A stretch of DNA of 64,000 bases from Metaphire vulgaris (lineage: Eukaryota > Annelida > Clitellata > Crassiclitellata > Megascolecidae): positions 14,933,089-14,997,088 of the forward strand of contig CM030847.1 of NCBI GenBank assembly GCA_018105865.1. The letters are read 5' to 3'. Position numbers and translations under genes: made by a program. The notes under the pieces are model-generated. The model saw only the letters and a program-made list of their open reading frames with translations, searched no databases and was not told where the DNA came from. Shown here piece by piece: positions 30,383 to 41,520 of the stretch. How positions within the stretch are numbered: position 1 is the stretch's first letter; each line of letters starts with the position of its first letter.

Positions 30383-31440
30383 TTGCCTGTGGCATATTCC
30401 TTTTTTCACAAAGAAAGCTATGACAATTTGCAAATTGTATTGCAAAAGATTAAATATCCCAATCACGAATGGATGTTCTGCGTCGACTTTAATGTCTCAG
30501 GTATGTTACTAGGACCAGGGCTTTTTTCTAGGAAGAAAGGTTTGGGAACTCATCCTTTTTTACTCAACAAAAACGGGTGTGGGAACGCCATACCTGTACG
30601 TTCCCAAACGCATTATTACATATCCATAATTAATTATATATACAATCTGGCAAAAAAGGTGTGGGAACGCCGTTGCGGTCGTTCCCGTGCGTTCCCACTG
30701 AAAAAGCCCTGATTAGGACAGTTAATGGGATAGTCGGACACGGGACCAGCATTGAAGTTCGGACCAAGAAAATATGGCCTCACGAAGAAATCTCGAACCA
30801 GGAAGCAAAAACATTGTGCGTGTAAGTTTGGTAGACCAGAAAATGTACTGTTTCCACCGCAGCACATAAATTTGGGCCTCGTGAAGCTTATTTGTCAAAG
30901 CGCTCGCTAAAACTGAATTGTGTTTTAAATACAAAATTCCCTAATTTGTCAGAAGCAAAGTTAAAACAAAGGTGCCTTCGTTGGTCCTGACATACGAAAA
31001 CTCATGCAAGACCATAACTTTGAAACAATGATGGAATCAAAAGAAAAGGATGCTTGGATGGCAGTTTAACAGGAACTTGTGAAGTTTCTTGGAAATTAGA
31101 AATACCATGATTAAAAAAATATAGTTGACAACATGTTTAGAAAATTTGAAGAACTTGCATGGGTGCAATATGAGTCTGAAGCTAAGCGTCTTCAATAATT
31201 ATCGCCTGAATTTTTCCCTGAAAATCTTGGACCAGTATAAGTGAAGAGCAAGAAGAGCAGCTTCACCCAGATAACAAGGAAATGGAAAACGATACCAATG
31301 CCATTGGGATGTAAACATGATGGGAGATTGCTGCTGGTCTCTCCATCGAGAAACTCAGATACATCACATAAGAAAAGAGCCATTCACGGACCTTAACAGA
31401 CAAAAGATTGAGAAAATGTCAACCATTTGTTCTTAGAAAG
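30383..31440 (+). pseudogene. decayed transposon-type ORF of unknown class
   Basis: Scattered frames (SYDNLQIVLQKIKYPNHEW; VGPDIRKLMQDHNFETMM; a later FFPENLGPV-like block) resemble, from memory, a long repeated ORF found in many invertebrate genomes with a DLKVVGLLLG-like core. The core is cut here by a MITE (30516-30711) and by stops. I do not know its enzymatic role. Confidence 0.35.
30516..30711. mobile_element. hAT MITE (CAGGGCTTTTT ends)
   Basis: Ends CAGGGCTTTTTTCT / CTGAAAAAGCCCTG, flanks ACTAGGAC and ATTAGGAC (7 of 8). Confidence 0.75.
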
Positions 31441-31902
31441 AAGCACTGTACCTACATTGGCTTTCACTGTCACGTTGTTAAATAAATGAAATTTGGAAAC
31501 TAAACTTTGCGTGATTTAAAGTGGCATAGGAGGCATTACTGCCTGCGTGAAAGCTATAGGGGCACTAACGAGGCTTAAGCCCGCTCCGTCAGACTACCGT
31601 TCCAGCGCGTAACCCACTCTGCCATCTTCCGTTTTAACTTTTTTATTATATGCTTTCACTTAATTTTTCTACATTTTAGCTCTATAGCAGAATTCAATTT
31701 ATGGAAATTGCAGGAAAATGGTACGTGATGGGAGAAATACGATTGCATATTTAGAAGCAGCACTCCAAAAACTACAAGAATAACCTACTGTTTAATTAAA
31801 ATGTTCTTCAAAAAATGTTTTGTAGGTCTGTGTTATTATTACTTGTAATGACATTTTCTCTAAGAGCTTTCAAAATTAGCCACATATAAATTTAGTTTTA
31901 GG
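31441..31902. other. no gene; weak tRNA-like segment on minus strand
   Basis: The complement of 31545-31625 has a box A-like GGCAGAGTGGGTTACGCGCT but no clear box B. Possible SINE trace only. Confidence 0.3.
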
Positions 31903-32408
31903 CAGTGATGGACAGCTAACTAAAAACATCAGTTTAACTGCAACTAAATTTAAACTAGAAGTAGGGCTAAGTAGTTAAACTATTAGTTGTAAACTAACTT
32001 TCTAGAATAGTCAACTAGACTTTAAAAAATATAGTTAAACATTTTGCAACTAATTTTACAACTATTTTCCAGGTATCAAGTAGCCTATGTGTTCATGAAA
32101 ATATAGACGACGCTTACAACATGAACACGTCAGTCAATGAACCATCGAAATCATTAATCATTGTCTATTAGTCAAGTCTGTTTGGAAAGAATGACCCAGA
32201 AAGGAATAGATTAAAAAGGTACTGTTATTGAGAATTCTGAACAACAACTAACAAGCTTTAGTTAAACTATTTAGTTATTAGCTAAAAATTTCAGTTAAAC
32301 TACCATTTAAATAAACTTCCTATATTTAATTAAACTATGAAGACAACTATTAAAAAATTATTAAACTTTTACTTAGCAACTAATTAGTTATCTAGTTGCC
32401 CATCACTG
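31903..32408. mobile_element. hAT MITE with TTTAGTTAAACT interior
   Basis: Ends CAGTGATGGACAGCTAAC / GTTGCCCATCACTG, 8-bp duplication GTTTTAGG. Full copy of the element truncated at 17424. Confidence 0.85.
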
Positions 32409-32714
32409 GTTTTAGGCCTATATTAGAACAGCATTAAGAGATGGAGCCAGACAGCAATTAGTAATAGGAAACCTGCTGTACGTAAGCCTAGCACTATGAT
32501 TAACAATGGAGCTAAGTGACCAACGTAGCTGCGTTAATAGGAAATGAGTGTATTTACTTCTCGAAAGACTATTCGACGTATACAAATAATGAATAGGAGA
32601 ATTAGAATTTAATTCCAAAAATAACAAAGTCAAAAGCTAGTGATGGCCATAAGAGCCCTCATTCCTCAGAAAATTAGTTCTGGTAAAGACTGCGAGCAAA
32701 GTGAAAAAAGCCTG

Positions 32715-32862
32715 CATGGTCGTCCGGAGGGAGGGTGCAAGGGGGTGCAATTGCACCCCTCTGGAAAAATTGTGGAGTTATGAAAAAAGTAAAATTACTC
32801 GTTTCTTTCGTCACAGGACCCTGTTTTGCACCCCCCTGGAAAAATTTCTGCGGACGCCCATG
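32715..32862. mobile_element. hAT MITE (CATGGKCGTCCG ends)
   Basis: Ends CATGGTCGTCCGGAGG / CTGCGGACGCCCATG, 8-bp duplication AAAGCCTG. Same family as 41200-41520. Confidence 0.85.
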
Positions 32863-33249
32863 AAAGCCTGATAAAGAAATAGGCTTAATTGGCTCACCTA
32901 CACCACGGACTAGCATAGGCGCAAACTTTGATGAAAAATTGCGGGCCCAGCCCATATCTTTCACATTTCCCTTCCTTCCCAAGCCTAGCCTCTAAAAAAG
33001 AGGGGGCTTGAGCCTAGCGGCTTAGTAGAAGCCTACGCCTTCGTAGGTTACCAAATGAAAATTGAAGCACGTAGACCCAACTATAACGATGTTTTGATGT
33101 ACGCTACACACTCTATAAGAGAGCGTCCTGGTAATTAGTAGGACCTTCAGAGCTTACGTTTAGCATTCTGCTTGTATTGAATCGACGATTGGGCGTCTCT
33201 GTAGAAAGACCGGTTTACAATGTGTATACGCTGCAGGTTGAATAATTAG

Positions 33250-33364
33250 CATTGAGACGGACGCTACTGGTGCTACAGTACATCCTGTCAGAAACGAACC
33301 CGGTCATACTCATACCAGACGCACGTTTGACGCCGAGGCAAATTACGAAGACGAGCGCCGATAG
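33250..33364 (+). CDS. possible terminal exon of an unknown gene
   Basis: After an acceptor-like AATAATTAG there are 37 open codons reading IETDATGATVHPVRNEP and NYEDERR before TAG. Codon makeup looks protein-like and the acidic/Tyr end resembles a receptor tail, but no partner exon, donor or homologue was identified. It may be chance. Confidence 0.2.
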
Positions 33365-33441
33365 CAGAAGAGTTCTCCGCTAGAAAGTTCTTGTTCACTT
33401 TCACGAAATGGTAAATACTTTTTTACGAATTTACACTTAGA

Positions 33442-34306
33442 TTAGTGGCGTAGCCGGGGTTACAGAATAGGGGAGGGAGAAAGCCACATTGATATTTTCG
33501 GGTAAAAGTCTCCGATGAGTAAGTTTAAAAAAAGGTCCTCAAGGAGTTGTTCAATGAGTTTTCACGCGTTCACGCAGTATTCTCTTCGATCACCATACCC
33601 CCTCAAATTTCTCACGGGTTTTTGCGCCAATCCCACGACCGGATCCAGCCAGAATTTGGGCCCGGTATAGTATATTATAATGACTCCCATATAATAATAA
33701 CTCCCCCCTCATTATTATATATATAATAATGACTCCCCCCATCATTATTATATATATAATAATAACTCTCTCTATATTATAATAACTCCCTTAGTTTTTC
33801 AGAAGCCAGCTGAGATACCATGGTCTAGAACACCAAAAGCTTTTTTATATCGAAGATTGTTCCAAATGTGTGCTTGTGGGATTCAAAATTTGTTGTTTTG
33901 GTATCAATTAAATTCGTTATTGGCATTTAAGTGGAGAAATAGGGCTGAAACCATATTGATCAGTGGATAGCATATTAAATGCATCTAAGTAGTTTAACAT
34001 TCTGGTAAGCATTGCCCTTTCAGGAATTTTAGGGAAACTGTGAGATTGGAAATGGGTCTATAATTTCATATAACCATTTTAGAGACATTTTTATAAATTG
34101 GGGTTATTTTTTTCAATTTTTAGGCCTACTTCTTCTGGGGAGTTATTATAATATAGAGAGAGTTATTATTATATATATAATAATGAGGGGGGAGTCTTTA
34201 TTATATATATAATAATGAGGTGGGAGTTATTATTATATGGGAGTCATTATAATATGCTACACCGGCGCCCCATGCTCCCCCCCCCCCGTTGCTACGTCAA
34301 TGACTT
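33442..34306. mobile_element. probable hAT MITE carrying a foldback insertion
   Basis: Left end TAGTGGCGTAGCCGGGG and right end CCCCGTTGCTACGTCAATG resemble the CAGTGGCGTAGCC family, with poor flanking duplications (ACTTAGAT, ACTTGGGA). It encloses the foldback element 33659-34262. Confidence 0.4.
33659..34262. repeat. foldback element 1, ATTATTATA/GACTCCC arms
   Basis: About 135-bp arms (33659-33797 and 34136-34262) are near-perfect complements and are themselves arrays of units like ATAATAATGACTCCC. Ends CGGTATAGTATATTATAATG / CATTATAATATGCTACACCG. Confidence 0.8.
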
Positions 34307-34857
34307 GGGATCATTATTGCATGTTCAGTTTATGAATGATTGTTGCAATGAAAACACGAATAACTGTCACTAGTTCGTAAATTTCGCCGGCATCTGCTTG
34401 ACAATCGGCGCCTTGTGAGCGGATTAAAGACACGATCCTCTAAGACTAACCTTTGATTATTTGCCTGATTTTATTTGCACGGAATGTGCTATTGTCATTG
34501 GAGTTTTGAATAAGTACAGAAGTATATAGTATAATGGAAGGAGACCGTAACAGCAAGTTGATTCAAAAATATAGAATTCTTAAAACGTAGGATAACAAAA
34601 GACTGGTCGTTTGTTGTTGTCGCTGCTAATTTTCAGTCAAATTTTAATAGGCCTATAAAGCATTTAAAAATAAGTCGTATGTTATTGGCATTTGAGGCGG
34701 ATGAGAGCTGCCGAGTTTGGGACTAATTAAAGAACATAATTTAAATAGCCGAATGTAAGAACTGCAAAAGAAGTGAATAGAATTAAAGAATAAATAAAAT
34801 AAGCCCTGACTGAAATTAAAGGAAATAACTGAATTTGGAGAAAAATGGAAAGACCGG
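34307..34857. other. no gene seen
   Basis: AT-rich DNA between two foldback elements; nothing recognised. Confidence 0.4.
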
Positions 34858-35116
34858 TGTAGTATATAATAATGACTCCCATATAATGATGACTCCCCAG
34901 TCATTATTATATAAGCTTATATAATAATGACGGGGGAGTTATTATTATATACAGAGAGAGTTATTATATAAATAAATAAATATAAATATATATATGATAA
35001 TGACGGGGGTGTTATTAATATAAATACTGTATATATATATATATATGAAATAATGACTGGGGAGTTATTAATATAGGCCCTATGGGAGTTACTGTAATAT
35101 AACATGCTACACCGAC
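34858..35116. repeat. foldback element 2, same family
   Basis: Ends CGGTGTAGTATATAATAATG / ATGCTACACCG with the same GACTCCC/GGGAGTT units, shorter and more diverged. Confidence 0.7.
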
Positions 35117-35692
35117 TGGAGAGCACACATCAGAATTGAGTAAGTTTGCACTGCTTGCAGGGAGCAGCAAAGAGCCAAACACTTTGGGAAACAAAAAAAC
35201 ATCAGCGGATTGATTACATTCTAAGAGGGGGAATCGATGTTCTAGACGAAGGACAATCGAAGAGGCGAGGGTGAAGGGGAAGGCGTGAAAGGGTGAAGGG
35301 CTAGGGGAGGGCCGACAGTTATTACGCACACACACACACACACACACGCACACATACTCACAGATTGAGCTTGTCTACCCAGCAGCCGCCCAGCCCGCCC
35401 TAGGTGTTAGACTCAAATTAACACTCAAGAGACTGCGACAATTACAGAGGCTCAAGGAAAGATTACAAAAGAGAAGATATGCGTCTTTTTAACTGACGCC
35501 TTCTTTTTACTGACGCATCCAAAGATTAATTATCCTATCAAACAACGCACAATGGAATTGAATTAACAAAATGAAGGTAGACATCCACAGAAGCTGCACT
35601 CAGTAGAGAACCTGAGAATGTATAAGTCTAAGCAGAAAATGTGTTTGATCGATTAATTATCGTTTGCGTTGTGCTAAATTATTCGTCTGATA
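35117..35692. other. no gene; (AC)n at about 35329-35354
   Basis: Nothing else recognised. Confidence 0.4.
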
Positions 35693-36335
35693 CACTGGTT
35701 CTTAACCTGTGGTACTCGTGCCCCTTGGGGTACTTAAAGGAAGTCGTGGGGGTACTGAATAATCCTGGAATAAAGTCTGTTTAAAGACTTTTACTACAAT
35801 TTACCCTGCATACCATACAAATGCTGTAGACATTTTTGCACTAAATTAGAAATTCTAACGAAAAATCCCACTTTCTGGCATGCGCACAATCCGTGACAGA
35901 TGTTTGTTGCAGTTTATAATTATCTTCAGTTAATAATTATTTTCAATATATTGTACGCTTTTGTCCTGGGACAGTGGCGTAGCGTGACTTTTGGGGGCCC
36001 GGGGGGCATCTTTGCCATGGGGGCCCCAAGTTTCGAGCTGACGAGCAAAAAAAACGTTATCGGCTCCTTTTTCAGCCTCACGAGCAAAAAAAAGGTTGTC
36101 AGCACATCGTTTCTAGGGTTAAATTAGGGTTAGCCCTAACCTAACCCTAGCTTAGGCCCCTCTTCGGGGCCCCCCCTCGCCCGGGGCCCGGGGGGCTGTC
36201 AACAAAGTGCCTCCCCCCGCCCCCCACGTTACGCCACTGTCCTGGGATAAGGTACGCTGGTAGGGGGTACTTCGTTATCTTATACTTGTTTCAGGGGTAG
36301 GCCTATATAATCGTGAAAAGGTTAAGAACCGCTGG
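35693..36335. mobile_element. hAT MITE (GGTTCTTAACC ends), outer element of a nest
   Basis: Ends CACTGGTTCTTAACC / GGTTAAGAACCGCTGG, duplication GTCTGATA / GTCTAATA (7 of 8). The end type resembles Charlie-like hAT repeats. It contains the MITE at 35972-36239. Confidence 0.8.
35972..36239. mobile_element. hAT MITE (CAGTGGCGTAGC ends), inner element
   Basis: Ends CAGTGGCGTAGCGTGAC / GTTACGCCACTG with a perfect 8-bp duplication TCCTGGGA. Interior has TTAGGGTTA/CCTAACCCTA units and G/C runs. Confidence 0.9.
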
Positions 36336-36344
36336 GTCTAATAC

Positions 36345-36554
36345 ACAGTGGCGTCGCTAGGGTTGGTGTCACCCAGTGCGGTAAAATCGTGTTGTCACCC
36401 ATTTAGACTTGGGACCTCTTCTAAATCTTTCTTATTTTTCCTTCTCAAATACCGTGACAAGCAAAAAAGGTCATCCTTGTTTGGTGTCACCCCCCTAGAT
36501 GGTGTCACCCGGTGCGGTCCGCACCCCCCGCACCCCCCTCTCGACGCCACTGGA
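36345..36554. mobile_element. hAT MITE (ACAGTGGCGTCG ends) abutting the nest
   Basis: Ends ACAGTGGCGTCGC / GACGCCACTGGA, flanked by GTCTAATAC on both sides. That duplication contains the outer element's own target copy, so this insertion came later. Confidence 0.85.
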
Positions 36555-37290
36555 GTCTAATACAGCAGGCAAACGTTAGAGGACAGATTTTCTGGGGTCT
36601 GGGCACAGACGTTCAGGATTCGCAGAGGTTTATTGTTTGGATGTGTCACCTTCTTCGGAGATGTTTAATTAGCGTGAAGTCTTGACAGGAACCACCACCC
36701 CACCCCCACCCTGTGTCCAAGCAGAGCCTGTCGTTGCAGCCCCTTTCAGACGTCGGACAAAGCATCTGGAGAAGCCCCGAGCAGAACGGGAGGCCTTGAA
36801 GAGGGCAAATAAGGCATCACCCCAAGACTGTTTAATACTATTATTCAGTTGGAAACTTACTCTGGCTGCTGGGGTGGGGCATTTCAGACTCTCTCTCTGA
36901 GACTCTGGTGAGGTACATATCCTGCTATGCGGCAGACATTTACTAACAATTAGTGTGAATGAATGTCCTCCTCCTTGGTAAGTCGTTCTACGAGTCTGCA
37001 TTTCTTCAGCAGGAGACATGGCATTACGCTTTCTAGCTAGTCGCTGAGTAGTAATGGCTAGTCGCACGCCTTATCACATTAATTATGCTATCAAATGTAA
37101 TAATAATAACAACCGTACAGATGCTATCGCTATGGCGTGGGCTCGAAATACATTCGTCATTATCGCCAGCATATCTGGCAAAACATTCGCACGAATGTCG
37201 CAATTAGATTCGCCATCGAACATTAAGTCCGTTCTGTAGACACTCAGTTGATCGTTTTCTGGAGACTGTTGTTGCATATTTACAACGTAA
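36555..37290. other. no gene recognised
   Basis: Open frames of 60-130 codons on both strands show no family motif. Confidence 0.35.
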
Positions 37291-37696
37291 GGGGCCATCC
37301 ACAAATGACGTAACGCCCTTGGGGGCGTTCAAACATTTGTGACGATGTATGACGGCGTGGGCGAGGGGGTTCCAGAAATGTGACGTCACATAATACTAAA
37401 TATTTTTTATTAATACCGCAATGCTACCGCAAAATTGAACGTATTTTACACTTATAATTATTATTCACTTCATTTTAAAAAAGAATTTGAAGCAGTTTCT
37501 GAATATTGTTTCAACTGTAACAATTATAATGAATATTTTCAAACGAAGCGTTAATTTTGAATTTCGAAAGACAGCAAGAGGAGGGGTTAACGCGTTGTGA
37601 CGTCATTTTTGAGGGGTCTGACTTTTTGCGACGACGTGTGACGAAGGGGTGTCAAAAAACTGCCAAAATCGCGTTAAGTCATTTATGGATGGCGCC
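37291..37696. mobile_element. PIF/Harbinger-like MITE
   Basis: Ends GGGGCCATCCACAAATGACG / ATTTATGGATGGCGCC, 3-bp TAA on both sides, repeated TGACG motifs inside. Confidence 0.75.
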
Positions 37697-37954
37697 TAAG
37701 AGACTGGTTGAGCGCTATACATGTCTGGAATAAAGCTGAGCGTTTCTCGTAGCAACCGCTTGACCTGTCAAAACCTCTCACATACCATACGTTGAAGTGA
37801 TGACTATGGTAATTATTCAATGTTTACTATATGGCAGTTACCACTTAGGCATGTGCATATAAGCCATATATATATCCAGCTCTCGATGCAGCGTGGGTGA
37901 TATGTAATTATCGTAAGCGTTCACTGTGTGTCATAAACGCTGGGTCTTGTTACT

Positions 37955-38240
37955 GCGGGACGGGACGCTAGCAGAGTGGTAACAATACTGGACGATAGAG
38001 CAGAAGGTCGCAGGTTCAATACCCGCAGTTGCCCTAAGTTCGACTCAGCCTTACGCGCGAGGAGCAGCATTAAGCTGCGAGGTAAAACGTGGGTCTGGAG
38101 AAAGTAATGGCAACCTACCCCGTATTAATGGCTTATACCACCTATACGTCGCTGATTGCCTAGACTGGAGATAAGCGCTTGAACCCAACGCTCGGACTCG
38201 AGTACGGAGATCTACCTTTACCTTGTTACCTTGTTACTGC
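37955..38240 (+). mobile_element. SINE with tRNA-derived head
   Basis: Box A TAGCAGAGTGG at 37969 and box B GGTTCAATACC at 38012 are tRNA-spaced. The body GGTAAAACGTGGGTCTGGAG, then AAAGTAATGGCAACC is shared with the 5S-headed SINE at 40950. Confidence 0.75.
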
Positions 38241-38571
38241 TATGTCTCATGATACCTTCTAGATTAAATCTAAAATACAGATTTCACATCATTTCAGTGT
38301 TTTCATATGTCTATGAGGTTCTATGGGAAAATTGCTTCAGCCACAACAATATTCTCGCGTCAATTTAATCAAAAGTTGTGGAAATTATGGCAGATCATTA
38401 TCAGTAACTTTTCCGCGAATAACACTGGAAATTTCGTAAACCTGTTTCTTCTTGCTTTCCCTCCGCCTTTCCCTATTCAGAGCCGTAGCTGGAGTATTCG
38501 GAGCCCGGAGCAAGGTATAAATTTTGCGTTGCTTGTCCGAGTTCAGTTCTACCCGACGTACCTATTGTTCA

Positions 38572-38686
38572 ATTGTTAACCTAACCTCTAAAAGCCTGTG
38601 ATGACCTTCCTTTGCTTAGTAACGACATACAAATTTGCAATCTCTAAATGACCTTTTTTCTTTTTTTCTTATCAGAATTTTCGCGA
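38572..38686. repeat. inverted-repeat arm, left
   Basis: Complement of 39299-39413; shared block CAAATTTGCAATCTCTAAAT. The loop between the arms holds LINE sequence. Confidence 0.75.
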
Positions 38687-38812
38687 AATTAGTGTGCAGA
38701 TTGCGCCCCCCCCCCAGGACGGCGCCCGAGGCGGCTTGCCCCTCCTCGCCCTCCTAGCTACGGCTCTGTCCCTATTTTGTAGGACGATGGGTCTGAATGA
38801 GTTCCTTCCACT

Positions 38813-38813
<1 letters not shown>

Positions 38814-38893
<80 letters not shown>
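38814..38893. repeat. (TCTG)n microsatellite
   Basis: About 20 TCTG units at the 3' end of the LINE. Confidence 0.95.
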
Positions 38894-39298
38894 TGCTGTC
38901 CTGGTCACTTGGATGAAGTTCATTTGCATTTCTTCTGCATCCTCTTTTAAATTTTCATTCCATGTTTTTCTTGGTCTTCCTTTTCTCCTTTTCCCTTCAA
39001 CATAGTTGTATAGTGCTTTCCTTGGCAGCCTTCCTTCCTTCATTCTTTCAACATGACCAAACCATTTCAGTCTTCGTTTCTGTATTGTTTCAACTTTCAA
39101 GTATTGTTTCTTTTGGTAAGTCTTTTCTCTGATCAATTCGTTTCTTATTCTTTGTCTTCTGCTTAGGCTACCCTTGCTAATAAGCCTCTTAACCAGTTCG
39201 TTTCTGTGCAGTCATTAATCTTCTTTCACCTTTCTTGTTTGTGGTCCAGCATTCTGACCCGTATTCCGTATAACAGTAGGTCTATTTGTTTGATCAAT

Positions 39299-39413
39299 GA
39301 TCACGAAAATTCTGATAAGAAAAAAGAAAAGAGGTCATTTAGAGATTGCAAATTTGTATGTTGCTACTAAGCAAAAGAAGGTCATCACAGGCTTTTAGAG
39401 GTGAGGTTAACAA
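39299..39413. repeat. inverted-repeat arm, right
   Basis: See 38572-38686; it sits inside the LINE frame region. Confidence 0.75.
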
Positions 39414-39660
39414 TATAGCCTTAGTTTTGTTTTCAATGATATTTGTTGTCTTTTCATATAACCGAAATTTTCCAACTGCTGCACATGTTAGTTTAAAAAC
39501 TTTAATTATTGTGTCTTCTTCGTTTAGTCCATTTTCTGTCAGTACTGATCCTAGGTATACAAATTTTGGTACTTGTTCTGTTACTTCCTTCTTTAGTCTT
39601 AGCTAAATTTTCCCCTTCTTTCCCCCCCCCCGTGACCATTGTTTTAGTTTTCTGTGTATT

Positions 39661-39707
39661 AATTTTTAGTCCATCATTTTCTCCACCACCACCACCACCA
39701 CCATCAT

Positions 39708-39739
<32 letters not shown>

Positions 39740-40949
39740 CTGCCGTGACAATGCTTCTGCACGCCTTGACAGCCTCAACATGTATCTGTTGTTATCTTCA
39801 TTGCTATTGTCCGTTGTGTTGTATAATTGTTAAAAAGTTTCTCTCCATCTTTTCATTGTGCCTTTTCTTGTTTTCTAACACTTTGCCAGTCTTGTCTGTT
39901 GTTGTGTTTGCTTTCAATTGGTATTGTCCACATAATTCTATTTGCTAACCTAATTATTCTCTCTCCCCTTTATTCTTCGTCTCTCCTTAGTCCTTCTCCT
40001 CTTCTTTTATGTTCACCTCCGCTTCTTTATACGGCGTACAGACGGTGCTACGTGAAGCAGCTTCTTCCTAACTCGCGGCGGGGCCGAGGGTGGGGAGGGG
40101 GAGACTGTGGTGCCCGATGAGTCATCACATGCGGGAGAAATGACTCTTCCCGCGGCCTGAGAGAAATATCAGAGAACGACGTGCAGGTTGGCGGCTCTCG
40201 GGTCAACCCGCGGCTGTCTAAAATTTAGATAATGAATATTCACGATGGAGTGAATGCGTGGGGTTCATACAGAGCCCCTAAAGGTGGGGAGGTGGGGGAG
40301 GGGCGGCTTTGGTTGGTGGCTGCTGAGGAAACGCTCATACAGTCAATGGTAGTTTCGACTTTCGACGGTTTCGAAGCGGATTAGGAACCGACGCTTTGTT
40401 CCGAATCTCCCTCGGAATACGGAATAAATTATTGTTAGGATATAAAACTCAGGTAGTTACAGGTAGGAGATTTTAAAAAAAATCGGTACCAATTTGAAGT
40501 CATCGTCCGCATAAATTCACGTTCAGCCTAGTTTAAAGTCGTTCTGCCCACGACGCCACACATTTCTCTTTGTCTGTCCAGCTGTTGAGCGACTCCTGTG
40601 TTCAAGACTATTGTATTTCCAGTCGGCTTTTCCTTTCCATATTCACCACCGTCTACACTTGTAGTTATACTTTTCTTGTCTGTATCTGTCTGTCTGTATG
40701 TCTCTGTCTGTCCGTATGTCTGTCTTTTTGGTTCTTCTACGGGTCTTTTCCATTTCATGCGATGACGTACAAAAGCCACTGTAGCTGTCTTTATTGCAAA
40801 TGCCTAGAAATAGAGATTACTGTTATAATAATATTTATTAACGCGTCGTAGTATTTTCTAGAAATAGCCTAAACGGCTTCTCTGCTATTTATTAAGCGTA
40901 GACTAATTGCAGTAATTGCCAGTGTCCACAGTCCAATGCAATATCGCCT
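39661..40949. other. no gene; simple repeats
   Basis: (CCA)n and (ATC)n at 39682-39740, C/T-rich 39950-40010, CTGT-rich 40678-40722. The rest is unassigned. Confidence 0.4.
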
Positions 40950-41199
40950 CTACTTGGTTTGGCGTTCATAGACAGGCTCCGATTAGAAAGCCGAAGTTAA
41001 GCAGAGCTGAGCGCAGATTGTTATGAGGATGGGTGGCCGTCATAAAATCAAAGCTATGGTACAGGCTGTCGGGCTACTACGTCCATCGCCTAGACTCTAG
41101 AGTGGACGTATATGGGCAGTTGGCAACACGAAGCCGCGAAGGTAAAACGCAGGCCTAGAGAAAGCAATGGCAGACCGCTCTAGATTAGTGGCGTAAGCC
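40950..41199 (+). mobile_element. SINE with 5S rRNA-derived head
   Basis: CCGAAGTTAAGCAGAGCTGA and GAGGATGGGTGGCCGTC are 5S-like; the body GGTAAAACGCAGGCCTAGAG, then AAAGCAATGGCAGACC matches the tRNA-headed SINE at 37955. Its 3' part continues at about 41529 after a MITE insertion. Confidence 0.7.
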
Positions 41200-41520
41200 C
41201 ATGGGCGTCCGGAGGGGGTGCAATTGCACCCACCTGGATAAATTGTGAAATTATGAAAACAATGAAATTACTTTAAAAAGTATAACAATTAGTCGTTGTA
41301 ACGTTACACTTTAGTACGAAGTTAAAATATGGATTTATCTAAGAATCCGGTGAACTTATATTCTAGCGCTAAATTATCTAAAATTTATAAATATTCCAAT
41401 AAATCTCGGCAATCTACTCCATTTTTACACCCACCCCACCCCCCCGGAAAAACTTTTTCGTTTCTTTCGTCACATGACCCTGTTTTGCACCCCCTGGAAA
41501 AATTTCTGCGGACGCCCATG
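41200..41520. mobile_element. hAT MITE inside the SINE
   Basis: Ends CATGGGCGTCCGGAGG / CTGCGGACGCCCATG, 8-bp duplication CGTAAGCC. Confidence 0.85.

Larger units (their letters stand above)
38690..39660 (-). pseudogene. LINE ORF2 remnant (RTE-like end)
   Basis: On the minus strand: an RT piece near 39660-39420 (NDGLKINTQKTKTMV), then a TEYGSECWTTNKK block near 39250, then RRLKWFGHVERMKEGRLPRK and KRRKGRPRKTWNENL near 39080-38930, ended by a (CAGA)n tract. Order matches RTE-like ORF2 C-termini. Frameshifts and an inverted-repeat arm interrupt it. Confidence 0.7.

Noticed and set aside
36110..36160. Telomere-like TTAGGG/CCTAAC units
   Set aside because: They lie inside a 268-bp MITE with a clear duplication and are too few and degenerate for a telomeric tract.
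37955..38040. Possible tRNA gene
   Set aside because: Continues into a SINE body shared with 40950-41199 and lacks an acceptor stem.
38814..38893. CRISPR-like regular repeat
   Set aside because: A pure tetranucleotide microsatellite without spacers, in an animal genome.
39502..39762. Asp-rich frame
   Set aside because: The acidic run is a translated (ATC)n microsatellite joined to a LINE RT fragment.
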